From Diaporthe sp. PMI_573 (taxonomy: Eukaryota; Ascomycota; Sordariomycetes; Diaporthales; Diaporthaceae), in NCBI GenBank assembly GCA_021399435.1, contig JAJTUP010000017.1, positions 124,001 through 188,000 of the forward strand: a stretch of DNA of 64,000 nucleotides, written 5' to 3'. Shown here piece by piece: positions 1-11,889 of this stretch; position 1 is the stretch's first letter; each line of letters starts with the position of its first letter. The notes under the pieces were generated by a model that was given only the letters and a program-made list of their open reading frames with translations, was not told where the DNA came from and searched no databases. A program made the position numbers and the translations under genes.

Positions 1-577
1 AGCGACTGGATCCTCCGCGGCACCAGAGTTTTGCTGTTGAATGTTAACTGGTTCGCGGAGAGGGGAAAGGGGAGAGTGTCAACTTGTTGACATGTGGGAA
101 GTGCAAAGCGGAATTTGACCACGTAAGCTGCCCGGTCTGACTGTATTCGTACCTGCAGAGGCTTGAAGCCACTTCATCACGCCCAGGTAGGTGGCTAAGA
201 AAACGTTGCGCCAAGTCTTGGTCAACAAACATTTTTTTTCATGGCTTGACTTGAGCGGCTGCAAAGGCTGGGCGTTTGACAAATTCGCCGGGCCGTGGGT
301 GAGAGAATGAGGGGGGCGATCGGGTCGTCTGTGCCGTTGGGGCACGGCCTCTTTGGAGATGTGAGCGAGACAAGTTGCTCGGCAGTGGTGTCGGATCGCG
401 GGAACTCTAAACACGCTTGCCATGCGCACTCTTCCATTCCAGCTGTGGGACCAAATTGACATGACTCCTCACGAGAGCCTGTGGTGGTCCGACTTGGCCG
501 AGTGAGCTGGTTGCATCCCTTTTCGGAGGCCGAACTGGAAGTGGTGGACTGGCTGTCTGGCTGACTGGCGGACTTCT

Positions 578-619
578 GTTAGCAAACCTGGGTTAGCAGA
601 ACTGGGTTAGCAAACCTGG
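578..619. repeat. Three-copy 14-bp tandem repeat
   Basis: Three adjacent units based on GTTAGCAAACCTGG. The outer two are identical and the middle one differs at two bases. No gene overlaps it. Confidence 0.85.
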
Positions 620-1637
620 GCACACCCAGTCACCCGTCACTTTTGTTCATTTCCGCTAATAGCAACCAGCTTTTTCCGCCAGCTGCAGTGATCGCCGCCT
701 CGCCTCGTCTCGCCTCGCCTTGCAGCTTGCAGAACCACGCGCAAGATCCGGTTCTAGAACCATTGATCGGACTGGGGGGCCGAAATAACTTCCGAACCAG
801 GAACACACACAAAAACAGTGTGAGGGGTCATCGGATCAGCAGACAGTGACACCGTCACACAGGTGGCTTGACGTGCTGCTTGTGCCCTGCAGCTCGCTTG
901 GGGTGCCACCGGACCGTGTTGCCACGAGCGACATCGCAGACGGACCGACTAATAATGGACGACTCTTGCTTGACGTCTTGAGGGCAATTTCCCAAGTCTC
1001 TGGGCCACGCAGGCGTGCAGAGAAACGAACGATTTAAGTCTTGGTGCTAAGTCACTAGTAGGTGTTCTAGCCTGCCACGCCCGCCGAATCATAGGCGCCT
1101 TGTGCCTGGTTCCTGGATTCCTGTTCCTGCATTTACTAGCTCCCAGGGCTGTGCTTGTGCCTTCCGCGCCTTCCACCCTCTCCGCCCCTCCATGACGTCC
1201 GATTCGACCGACTCGCGCCTTCCTCCTCGTCTCCTGTCAGCCTGCAGCTAGCTGCCCAGATGGTGTGCAGCTAGGCGCAGAGAAAGCAGTTAGCTGCGGC
1301 GGCAACGGGCAAGCCAAGCGGCATGACCCCCCTCATTTCATCTCATCTCATCTTGGCTTCTCTTGCATGTTTCCCCGCCGAGCCGTACCTTGCAGGGCAG
1401 GGGAAGGGCCAGCAGTTCATCCAGTCATCCAGTCAATCGTCCCAAGGTTCCATCGGAACCCCAGCTTTCGGGTAAACGGTCGCACTGTCAGTCCGCCGAC
1501 CCCTACCCTGCCATCTTGTCACCTGTGTAGTCTGCGGTGCAGTCTGGAAGTCGGCAAGGTGATGGATTCGGACTGTCTCGTTGCGAGTAACCCGAGAATA
1601 GACAGACGGTGGCACACACATACACACGCGCCCATCT

Positions 1638-1671
1638 GTCAGACAGACAGACAGACAGACAGACAGACCAG
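1638..1671. repeat. GACA/CAGA microsatellite
   Basis: About eight uninterrupted copies of the tetranucleotide GACA. It lies in gene-free DNA upstream of the wall-protein gene. Confidence 0.9.
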
Positions 1672-2550
1672 GTCACCTTGGCGTCTCTGTCTGAGCGCTT
1701 TGACTGCTGACTGGTGAAGGTTCTGACCCTGCGAGCTTGACCACGACCGTGGCAGGAGCTTGTGTCGCCTGTCTGTTCGCCACCTCGGCCTGGCTGGATG
1801 AGCACCTAGATTCCTATGACTGTCGGGCAGGAGGGACATTCAGATGTCGACAACATCTCCCTTGGTCCAGGGGCTGTCTGTCAACGGCGATCCGAGATCT
1901 GGAGAAGGGCCCCAGGCCATCTCCACTTCTGCCCTGATCATGGCTCCAGCTGGACCCATCCGCCAGGCACGCAGCACGGCCCCGAGCCCACTCGCTCCAC
2001 CCTCTCCGGCACCCTCTCAAGTCTCTTTGGCATTTCAACATCATGGCCCAGGCTTTCCGCCTGCCAAGCTTTCGCTTCGAATCATTTCATTTCATTTCAC
2101 ACCTCACTGCTCCTCTTCCTCGGTTCCATGGAGACTGTTAGTGCCGCCTTATCCAGACAGACAACCCTCTCCTTGATATTCAGAGGCGAGGCACAAACAC
2201 GAATATTGGGCTGACGGCTGACGCTGACCAAGAAGGATCCGAGGTCCCTTTCTCCCGTTTCCTTGTTGATGATGGATGGTCGACACCCCTTCCCGTTAAC
2301 GGCCCTCGGTGGAGCCATCCCATCCTGGCAGACCTGGCTGGAATCCCCTCTTCTGATTCGGCACCCGTTAAATAACGTGCCGGCCAAAAGCAGCCAAAAC
2401 TGGATCCTGCACAGACGGTCGCCCAGTAGCGCCCACCCCCCTACTGGCCACCCCTGCTTTCTGCTCTCCGCCATCTCGCCTGCACCGTTCATGGCACTCA
2501 TCGCTCAAGCCCACCTAATCTCCCGAGAACCACCCCATCGTCGCCTTTTG

Positions 2551-2640
2551 TATAAAAGACTATGGCCTCGTGCACTGTCGCCTCCTGGTCCCTCCCTCCC
2601 TCCTCCTTTCTCCTCCACCCTCACACTCACTATCACTCGC
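2551..2640 (+). promoter_or_regulatory. TATA box and CT-rich start region of the wall-protein gene
   Basis: TATAAAAG at 2551-2558 is followed about 30-80 bases later by a long C/T-rich tract (2580-2640). A TATA box with a pyrimidine-rich tract near the transcription start is typical of strongly expressed filamentous-fungal genes. The start codon follows at 2789 in a good context (CCAAAATG). Confidence 0.7.
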
Positions 2641-2788
2641 TACAACCCTGACTCTCGAGTCAATTTCATTCGTTAACCAGCTCAAAACAAGACCAAAGTC
2701 CAACAATCCACATATCCCAACCCGGACAACCTACAACAAAGTCACTCTTCCGAGTCTCTTAATCTTAATACCCGAACCAACCGCCAAA

Positions 2789-3497
2789 ATGAAGTTCTCC
2801 GCCGCCGTTGTTCTCGCCGTCGCCGCTGGTGCCTCCGCCTGGGAGAATGTCACTTACACCACCGAGGTTGTGACTGCCCTCACCACCTACTGCCCTGAGG
2901 CCACCACCTTCGCCCACGCCGGTACCACCTACACCGTCTCCGAGGTACGTTTGCGACGAAACGTGGCGTGGCATGACTCAGGGACCAAAGTTGGAAGGGA
3001 CGGAATAAGGAGAATCATGGACAAATATCGCAAGATATTTTCGATATTCTTCTCCGCCCATTTCGAATCTGCGTCCAACCTGAGCAGCTTATGCGGCGAT
3101 ATCCAAAAACTCGGGACGTATGGCTAACAACTCCACAGGCCACCACCCTGACCATCACCGACTGCCCTTGCACCATCTCCAAGCCGGTGACCACCCACAC
3201 CTCGGTTGCCTGCAGCACCTGGTAAGAATTCAGAATTCAATGATCGGGACCCCAGAACGACATGCTGATATTGTGACCAACAGTGCTGCTCCCAGCCCCC
3301 CAGTCTACCCCAACGGTACTGCCCCCGCCGTCCCCACCACCCCCGTTGGCACTGGTGGCGGCTCCGTTCCCACCACCACCGGCACCAGCCCCGAGGCCAC
3401 CTCGCCGCCGATCGTCACCGCTGGTGCCGGCAAGGCCGCTGCCATGTCTGGCGCTGGCCTGGCCGGTGTTCTGGGTATGGCTGCTTTCTTCCTGTAA
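2789..3497 (+). CDS. CCG-6-like small secreted, probably GPI-anchored cell-wall protein
   Basis: Three exons (2789-2944, 3139-3221, 3284-3497) encode 150 residues. The introns start GTACGT and GTAAGA and end CACAG and AACAG. A signal peptide of about 17 residues (MKFSAAVVLAVAAGASA) is followed by a Thr-rich region with paired Cys, including DCPCTI and VACSTC, then a Pro/Thr/Gly linker. A C-terminal hydrophobic stretch after small residues looks like a GPI-attachment signal. The layout resembles Neurospora clock-controlled protein 6 and its many Sordariomycete relatives, which are abundant conidial or wall proteins. The strong TATA/CT promoter fits high expression. The family call rests on motif recall. 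The exon structure follows directly from the sequence. Confidence 0.8.
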
Positions 3498-4914
3498 ATG
3501 TCAAGCACTTGACGGGAAGAGGGTGAGAGGGACCGATTGGACGACGCGTGACGACCTAATTAGAGCGGCCAAAGGATACCAAGGATTTTACTTTTCTCTT
3601 CTGCATCGCCTTTTTGGAGTTTGGATGGGCCATTGCGTTGCAGGGAGGATAAGGGTGTTTAAATTTGTTCCGGATGGGGGGTTGATGAGTTGTTGATCTC
3701 TTCTTGGATCTTACAGAGCACCAAACATGCGAGGGTAAGGTCCAATGGAAAGAAACAAAGATACCATTCTCGATCTCGATATCTGGAGGAATCCCCAAAG
3801 GACGACCAACAAGGGAACATGTTTCCACTTTTTGGGAAGACCTGACAATTCTAATTTCGTTCCTCACTATACGTTTTTCACGGCTTTACAAGCCGCGGAC
3901 CCTTTCCTGAAAATCTGCTGCTGGACGTTTTTATGGCCTCCTGTTCAATGTACAATTTCCCAGTGTATGACGGCATCAGACTGATCCTGTGTACATACTA
4001 CATGTCTTTTTCTAGATAGGTGGGTAGCCTAGATCTGGTGGCTGACATATTTACATACACTGCTGGGGAGGCCAGTTTTGGTCCGGCACAGAGATGAGAT
4101 GACTTCCTGTCCACTTACCCCTTCTCGGTTCGTTTTCGAGCGTGCTTGCTTGCTCACTTTGTCGTTTGTGCTGGAGACATGTCTCGGGCACGGTCGATCT
4201 GTACTACTACTACTACGGTGAATGGGTGGTCCGTTGATCTACGATGCTCGTTGCTTTTGACGGTAGAGGTCTGAGAGGGCGGCACAGGCTGGTCTGCAGG
4301 CGCCGTGCCCGCCTTTTTATTGCTTCTGCTCGTCTGTTCCTGCCTTGTGGACGAGGTTTTCATCAATGTCGAACGTATATTCCATCAACATGTCAGCCAG
4401 GGAGGAAAGGAATACCTCAGGAGAGAGAGACACACGGGATGGATGTCGGCAGCTGGACGCCGGTTTTTGGTGAGCTTCCGCCGCACTGCCGTGGCGACCA
4501 AACGATAAAACTTTTATGGCCAAGTGAGTACTGCGTGGGAGTCAGTCCGTCCCAGGGATACCACGACGCACTTGTTGTGTATCGGTCGTTCGGCCGAGTT
4601 TGCCGAGCCGGAAGAAATTTGACTGTGTGAGTTGGTTAGCACACTACTAGTAGATCCGGGCCAAAACGGCCTCAGAGATTTGGTCATTCTGGACCCCTTC
4701 CGAGGTTGTTTAGACCCCGTGCCGCCCACCCTGAGGCCTCGCAGATGCCTTGAGCGACCTGGGCTAAGATGTGAATGTGTTGTTCTTGGGGACTAAGAGC
4801 ATAATATAATCCTGATACGCATGGCCACGCATTTCTTTCGGATGGGACGTCCCACCTCGCCTGCTCGTACGCATCCATGTTTGGTATAGGCAACTATCTG
4901 CGTTCGCGATATCC
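3498..4914. other. Intergenic region between two convergent genes
   Basis: This holds the 3' flanks of the wall-protein gene and of the HET gene, which converge. A short TAC microsatellite lies at about 4201-4215. Open frames here are short and without recognisable domains. Confidence 0.6.
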
Positions 4915-7114
4915 TTATATAATAGTGCAGACCTTTTCGTTTCCTTCACCCTCAAACCAGGACCTCATTGCCTTGGTTCCAGCTTCACCGCGGGAGTGCA
5001 CCACCCCGACTCTATAGTATTCATCTTTAGTTTTGGTAGGGTACAGCATCAAAGCCGTATAGACACACCCCAGAGTTTCATCCAACGAATTAGAGGAATC
5101 TGTGTGTTTTGGGTGGTCACTGGTAGGTTGTTCAGAAGGTTGCTTATGATGAAGTAGCAACATGACAAGGTTCTCCAGACCTTTCTCTTCGTCCAGTTGA
5201 ATCCAGTCCAGCCACGCCACGACATGTTCATGACCCCCACCGAATCTGAGCAGCCATCCTGTTGCTGACCACGACCATTCGTCATTCCGGCGGCCACTCT
5301 TTCGAAGTGAAGATGGAATTGGTGCCACCTTGCCCCGAATTCGCAGGTAGCCGCCGTGGACCCTACCAAAGGGGTTCTGTATATCGGTCTCAACATCAAC
5401 ATCAAGGACGGTGCACTCCGACATGGGAGACCAGCCGGGATAGTGGTAATTCCCGCCATCGAACGATGCCCAAGACCATGACGGGGCGATATATTGCCTT
5501 TCTTGGATATTCTGAAGATGGTTCTGGAGGCCGTGTGAACCCGATTCACCTTTCCAGGACAAGCCCTCGAGAATATCGCCTCTCCAAAGTCCAGCAAGAT
5601 ATTGATCTCTGAGCGTTTCCCCAACGAGCCGTGCCAGGCCAGATATCGCAGGGAGACGATCCGTTTCGTGGGATAACATTCGAACGCAATATTGATGGAC
5701 CAAGAAGTTCCAGGTTGCATACAAGCTGCTCGCCGGGTGCTTGCCTTGCTTGATGCCATTAATGCGATCGTGGAGTGAAATATCTGATTCGTCTAAACGG
5801 CTGAGCTTGCCATCGCCTCCAGACCATTGGTTCAACCCGCATCGGAAATGCATCTTTGAGGCCCCGAAAAGTAAAAGCCTAGTTGACAGCTTTTCTTCTT
5901 GGAGGATCCACGCCCGGTATTTCCATGAGGACAAAGTGTAGTCGACAACACGTATGTCACGAGAAGTGGCAACTCCAAAGGTAGGATCAAGCCGCACCGA
6001 GAAATATCCGTTAATCGTGGGTCTGAGGCTAGACCTGAAAGGAACCGTGGCTGTCCGAGCCCCCTGGAGAAACGATTCGTGGCAGCTTTCAGAGGCAAGA
6101 CCACAGAACGTGACGAACGCTGACTGATACACGCGATGCATCTGTCCCGATTCGTATGACCAGTCGGCTGCATCATCTTGGACAATACACAGAGCGTCGA
6201 TCCACACATAGCGAACACCGATCGCCCTTGCAAGCTCGACCGCGTCCCTGGTCGTCCGAGTCATTATCTCAAAAGGTATGCCTTTAAACCTCTGCTTTAA
6301 TGTGCCTTTTTCGGTCTTGAGTTGCTCCTCAGCATCAAATCTGTTGCCCCAGCAGTAGCTCAAGGCAGCATACTTTGCCTCCGTGGTGACGAGGATGTCG
6401 GAGGATAATACAAGGCGAGGGATATCGGATAAGCTAGCGCCAACGTCAATGAGTCGCGTAGGTAGGAATGAAGCTTTCCATGGGTGGCAATTCCCCGTGC
6501 ATTCTGCCAGCACTCGAGAAATTTCCCCCAGGCTCTCGGGAGCCAAATAGCTATCATGGCGGAGAGGCTCAGCTCCGAGCCATTCCTGGCAGCCTTTAAA
6601 GACAGCATCAGCCTTGACTGCACGAGGAAAAAAGGGGCATTGACTTACCAGGAGATGCTTGAATCGGGAAAAACATCTTTGCGCTTCTATCGTTGCCTTC
6701 AGTTCCACCGGGGACCAATTCTACCACAAGGCCTTCAACTTTTTCTCCACAAAGCGAAATATACGCGGTCAATGAAATAGGACCATCATGTATAGAGAAC
6801 GTTGTCGATAGTGAACCTGCAGTGTAGTTGTCCTCCAAACAGATCAGGAGGCAATTGCAAAAGCCGCAACCCGCCTCGCTGGACTTGGACAGCTGCGGCA
6901 GATGAGGAAGGCTGTCGTCGAGACGCCACCTTAGCCGGATCAATTTGAATCCACTAATTTCATTTTTGTTCCGCCATTCGACCTTGGCGTCTGCAAAGGA
7001 GAGCCGGGCTCGCCCCTCCTTATCTTTCACCTCCCGACACCCGGCAGCAAGATCATCAAATTTGAGGAGGCTACAACGCTCGCAAAGTGAGGTTCCCACG
7101 ACCGGCTGGTCCAT
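4915..7114 (-). CDS. HET-domain (heterokaryon incompatibility) protein
   Basis: The best model has exon 1 at 7114-6649 and exon 2 at 6617-4915, giving 722 residues. HET hallmarks are clear: YAALSYCWGN, then YVWIDALCIVQDD and an MHRVYQSAFVTFCG segment about 70-110 residues later, followed by the usual LNTRAWILQE-like block (WKYRAWILQEEKLSTRLL). The N-terminal part carries Cys pairs (CERC, CGFCNCLL) seen in many HET proteins. HET-domain proteins trigger incompatibility cell death when non-self is sensed. The start at 7114 (MDQPVVGTSLCERC) was chosen because the upstream in-frame codons look non-conserved. One oddity is that the two frames are joined by a gap of only 31 nt with good GTAAGT and GTGCAG ends, very short for a fungal intron, so a frameshift is possible. 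The C-terminal half has no assigned function. Confidence 0.9.
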
Positions 7115-7992
7115 TGAATCGCGCGTAGACCCTGACGGTGAGAACGAGGAGAGCAACAAGAAGAGCTAAATGAAATTGTGCTGTGGCTTTTCTCGACTGT
7201 TCTCGAATGCGATCAGATGCCCACGGCCATTCACCTACAATGCCAAGAACGAAGAATATACAGTACGACGGAGAGATGTTCGAGGCTGGATCTGCGCTTT
7301 GTGTCTGGTGAATAGGTAGCCAGCGCCTAGTGCGGGGTAATGTTCGGCTTCGTCAGATCGTGTGTGGCAGAAAGTCCAGGCGTTTGACTTATTTTTTCAT
7401 TGTGGTTGGTTGTTGGTTGGTTGACTAGAAGCTATTATGGGGGCGTGCTTGGAAGTCAAGGCTTGAGGAGTCGCTCTGGGGCCGCCAGCTGTTTGCCAGC
7501 TGTCCACACAACTAGACTGCATCCCCACTGCCACATCTTATACCAGGCCCCTATGCGATGTCGGAATCCTTCGGAGTCCAAGTTACGTGGCTACACTCAT
7601 TCCGTCGTATAATTATGAATTGTGATCAACAGGCAATGACAATGGCAGCTAAAATGAATTATTGTACTTGTATAGTTTGATACTGGGTTGTATACCTCGT
7701 GGGAGGTGGAAGAGAACCTTACACGTTTTGCTGAGAATATGGTAGAGGCCCACATAAGAGAAAGACACAAATCATCTTCCCGCTACCTCAATCTGCACCT
7801 ATCCAAGATTTCCCGACATCTACACCACCCCCAGGTGTTCTTGGGAGGGGGTGGGGCTGGGGACAACCTTCGTTAACATGTTTTGCGACTGAACTCAAGG
7901 GCCTCGAGCTTGGGAACGAGTGCCCTGGGGCACTCTGCCCATTTGTTACCTCCCATGTAATGAGAAACCGAGTCGCCTTTGTAGTCGTCCCA
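7115..7992. other. Intergenic region
   Basis: This is the upstream region of the HET gene and the 3' flank of the permease gene. I see no gene and no repeat. Confidence 0.6.
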
Positions 7993-9823
7993 TCAGGCAA
8001 GGTCCCGCTTGCCAAGGTCGAGATCCTTGTTGTCCATTCCTTGAATAGAACCGTGGTCCTGCGGCGTCTGACCTTCAATAAACACTTCTTGACTCTGTTC
8101 AGTGGGAAAAGGCCACACTCTCCAGCACAGCCAGTAAGTGGACCCTGAAACCAGGATGCTAACCAGCCAGCTAAGGCTGTATAGGTATGTTGCTCCTTTT
8201 GGAATCCCCTTGGCACCGCAAGCCACCGCCAACCCAGGCATGTTTGGCACGATACCAAAGATGAACGCGATGACGGCACGGGGATTCACACCCATGGTGT
8301 AATAATGAACGCATTTTGGATCATACAGCGAGGATATTCTAAGGCTCCTGGCCCGACAGATCCAATAGTCGCAGACTATAATGCCTGCAACGGAGCCCAG
8401 GAAGAGCGAGTACCCGCCGAGGAACGAGGAGAACGATGCCGCGCTATCAGAAATAGTCAGCCACATACTGAATGAGTAGGGAGATTACATCGTCGAAAGA
8501 TTCATACCTATACTGAATGTACCACGGCACGGCACACACGCCCAGCACGGCACAGACATAGGCGCCCCGGCGATTGTTGATGTACCGTGGGAACCACAAG
8601 CTAAGATCATTCCCGAAGCTCACGGAGTTTGCGCTAATATTGGTCCCAACCACGGCAAAGGCCCAGCACAGCCCGGCAAAGAACTGTGCGGCGCGGTTGT
8701 CCCACAGCCTTGCGACTTCGAGCGGGTTCCATGTTACATGGCCATAAATGACCTCGGACGCTGACGAGACGGTGGCACCGAGGACACCGCACAGAGTCAC
8801 GAGGACGATGAGGCCCACGGCTTGCGCCCAGAGCACGTGCCGGGAGGAGGTCGCGTAGCGCGTGAAGTCGGGCATGTTGAGGGCGAGGGTGGCTTTGGGC
8901 CCGATGGCGGAGGTGACACACTGGAAGAAGACGACCACAACCGGGGTGCCGTCTTTGATATGAGTGGGCCTCGAGAAGGTTGGACCGAATCCTTTGGCTG
9001 TTCCCCTGGTGTCAGCTTGGCTTTCGTTTTTTTTTTTTTCACAATTGAAGGGGCAGTTACCTGCAACGAGTGCCCAAGTGAACAGCGCAAGGCCAAACAC
9101 GGGCATTATGAGCGTCTTTGCCATGAACATGTACCGCAGACTACTGACGTGTAACCACAACAACGGCAGCTGGACCAGGATGAAGAGGAAGAAGCACAGC
9201 AGCTCCGCGCTCGTGACGTGGGCAGACGCGGGCAGGTGGTTGGGAAAGTTGTTGAACTGCGGCCAGATGGCCGAGATCATGACGGCGAGGCACTGGCCGC
9301 CCTGAAAGGACTGCGTTCCGAACCAGATGCACGCGACCACGCCGCGGAGGAAGACGGCGAGGTAGGAGCCGCGCATGCCGAAGGAGGCCCGCGTCAGGAC
9401 GGGGAAGTTGACGCCCAGCACGCAGCCGGCGTAGCCGTCGAGCATGGCCGGCACGCAGACGAGGCAGTGCCCGATGAAGACGGCCAGGATGGCCAGGCCT
9501 GGGTTGAGGCCTTTTAAGACTGATGTAGATGATACTTTATATTTTCCAAGGCAATTGTCAGCAGATGTTCATTTGTTTTGCCGTCCGTTCCATCTGTGAA
9601 TGCCGATTACATGAATGTTTCTCTTGAGCTACTCACCCTGATACATCGAGATGGAAAAGGCCTCAGCGATCCAGAAGCCGAGCAAGCTGGGCCAACCCCA
9701 TGTCCGTTGTGGCGAGTCCAGCGGCACCGGATCCAGGTCTTTGTTTGATATGCGGCTCCCGTCTGTGCCATACTGATCGCCCTCGGAGCGTAGCTCTAGC
9801 CGCCGGCGGAGCTGGAGCCCCAT
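7993..9823 (-). CDS. NCS1-family nucleobase/nucleoside/allantoin permease
   Basis: Four exons (9823-9637, 9519-9061, 9015-8508, 8467-7993) encode 542 residues, the usual length for fungal NCS1 transporters of the Fur4/Dal4/Fui1 type. Diagnostic stretches are RTWGWPSLLGFWIAEAFSIS at the first membrane segment, LNPGLAILAVFIGH, FPVLTRASFGMRGSYL, NMPDFTRYA and FLGGYSLFLGSVAGIIVCDYW. About twelve membrane segments can be recognised. Such proteins import uracil, uridine, allantoin or related compounds with protons across the plasma membrane; the substrate cannot be told from sequence alone. Intron 2 is the least sure. A 45-nt in-frame stretch (9016-9060) starts GTAACT and contains a 13-base A run, but its only frame-keeping acceptor is AAG, so it could be retained. 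The start at 9823 (MGLQLRR) lies before the conserved acidic cytosolic tail. Confidence 0.92.
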
Positions 9824-11889
9824 GTTGTGCTGGCTATCTGGGACTTGTTGGATGGATGAGGTAGCTTCTGGAGACGTTTTGCACGAAGAGTTCAATAAAG
9901 ATATGACAGAAACGCTGACAGGCATGTATACTGCAGGTCTAAAGTAAGGTTGTATTTCATATTGGATGCGTAGCATGTCAGTGGTACTGCCGTGCTTATC
10001 AGTCTTCCAAGGTTGCTATCTAGCCTGTTTGCCTATCACAGTCGCCCGTATGCATACGACTGACTTCATGCAGACGCTAGTGGGTACTGCCTCCTCCCCT
10101 GATATGCTTTCTGCAATTGCTCGAGCTGAATCTAACGTACGATGAGATGTTGTTACAAATATATGGCGAGTTTGATTCATAAGTTGACAGTCTCAATTTC
10201 TGCCGGAGTCTTGTCTCCTCTTGCCAACTCAGGCTCTCCAACTCAGGCTCGATACCACACATTGCTGGGAATTGCTATGCCCGGCTGCGCAGTAGGTCAC
10301 AGCCAAACTTTGGAGATTGAATGGCTGATTGCTGTTTGCCGGCTCCGCGTAAGATTGCTTGCAATGTGCAAGGTCCAGCCCGCCGCAGTGACATGCCATG
10401 TGATGGCACATTGGCGCTGACCCGACTTCAGAGTTCGATCCCAGTACTGGGGATTTCTCAGAAACAATTTTGCATATCACAAATAGGAGGCGGTGTCAAA
10501 CTTTGCGTAAGGTGTGCTAACCCCGCGGACAAAAACAAAACTGAAAACTATCAAAAGGAGAAATCTCATCCCCGACTCTCTCCTCACGCCCTGCCACCTC
10601 ATTCGGTGCTACAGCGCGTCCCTCCTTTCGGTACTTCCTTTACGGAGCTTCGGGATATTTATTTGCAGTGGCTGGCCCCCACCTGCCTGTGTGTTTATTG
10701 ACGTTACGGTGGGCACTGTGTCTGGAGTCGTGGGCGTTTGTTTGGGTTGGACTTACGACCTGCCTGTGTGTTACTGGCATTTTGTTGTTTTGCTGTTTTC
10801 GGCGGCCAACTGTTTCTTATTTTATTAAATTCAAGTCTGATGCTTTACCATCATGCCAGCGCGCCTCGTCGGTGAAAAATGCTAGATTTGCTAGCCTATC
10901 AACCTTGGGACGATTGGTGAATTTGCTTGTAGGAGGCAGGGGTCGATAGGTCTGGACGGCCCCGCGAATCGATACAGGGCAGTCCTGCCCAGGTGTCAAC
11001 TGATCGACAGCAGAAAGTGTGGATGTATGGCAACTTCATCATTGCTGTTCCATCGCTGGGGAACCCCTGTTCCTGTATTCATGGATCTAGTTGACAGCAG
11101 TCCCTAGACTCATCCTAGTATCCTGATTCCAATCAACAAAGTTGGGCGTTTGATATAGTCAAGCATGGCGAGCAATTTTGAGCCGCCCATGTGTTCGTTA
11201 GGCTGCATGGTTCCTTGCCCCTGGCCTGACATTAAATAACACCATACGAGCCGGCATCATCTGTTTAGCCGTGTTCATGAGTGTTATATAGGAAGAAAAT
11301 TAACATCCTTAAACAAGGGCTTTGGGGATTTTTCGTGTATACTCTAAATAAATTAGCTTTCCATTCAGCGATCCGAGTTTCAGTCTGTATTTCCTGGTCA
11401 GCTTGTCAGCTTGCCAATGATCAACCAGCCTCAGTACCCACACACTTCACGGGATCATTCCGGATATAGAGACGGAGGAGAATTAAGATGAGAAGATGCA
11501 TGTGTGGGTACCTAAGCACAGACTTACATACCATGACCGGGTCCATCTCAGCGATGAATTTGAATGCGCATTTACAAGGTGACAGTACCTGCGCAATTGT
11601 ATACGGTACAATAGACAGATAACTTCGATACACCCACACTCGCCCAAAGCCCAAACCGTCACAATGCAGTTGGCATCAATGCATAAGCTTAACAACCAGC
11701 AAGATTTACTCAGCGATCACTTTCCCGATATCGGCCCGCCTAACTTTCATAACATCACCATGGCAAAAGCGCACACCATTATTCTAAAACTAGATAGAGA
11801 AGAGGAAGGGATGGGGGAGGAATTCGCTGATGGCGTTGCCAATTGCTGACCATCAATCAATTATCAAGGTGTGATATAAGAGACCCGAG
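9824..11889. other. Long intergenic region
   Basis: About 2 kb without a supportable gene. It contains the upstream region of the permease gene and the 3' flank of the gasdermin-like gene. Open frames are under 130 codons, overlap on both strands and show no domain. Confidence 0.6.

Larger units (their letters stand above)
1..2788. other. Gene-free left flank with short tandem repeats
   Basis: I see no convincing gene here. The open frames are short, mutually overlapping and carry no recognisable domain. The stretch holds a 14-bp tandem repeat at 578-619, a GACA microsatellite near 1638-1671 and, at its right end, the promoter and 5' leader of the wall-protein gene. Much of it may be the long upstream region of that gene. 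Confidence 0.6.

Noticed and set aside
578..619. Short tandem repeats considered as a CRISPR array
   Set aside because: Units are directly adjacent without spacers, and the genome is fungal.
1265..2501. Several overlapping frames of 100-150 codons on both strands
   Set aside because: Low-complexity Pro/Ser/Arg composition, no domain, mutual overlap, and they sit in the long upstream region of the wall-protein gene.
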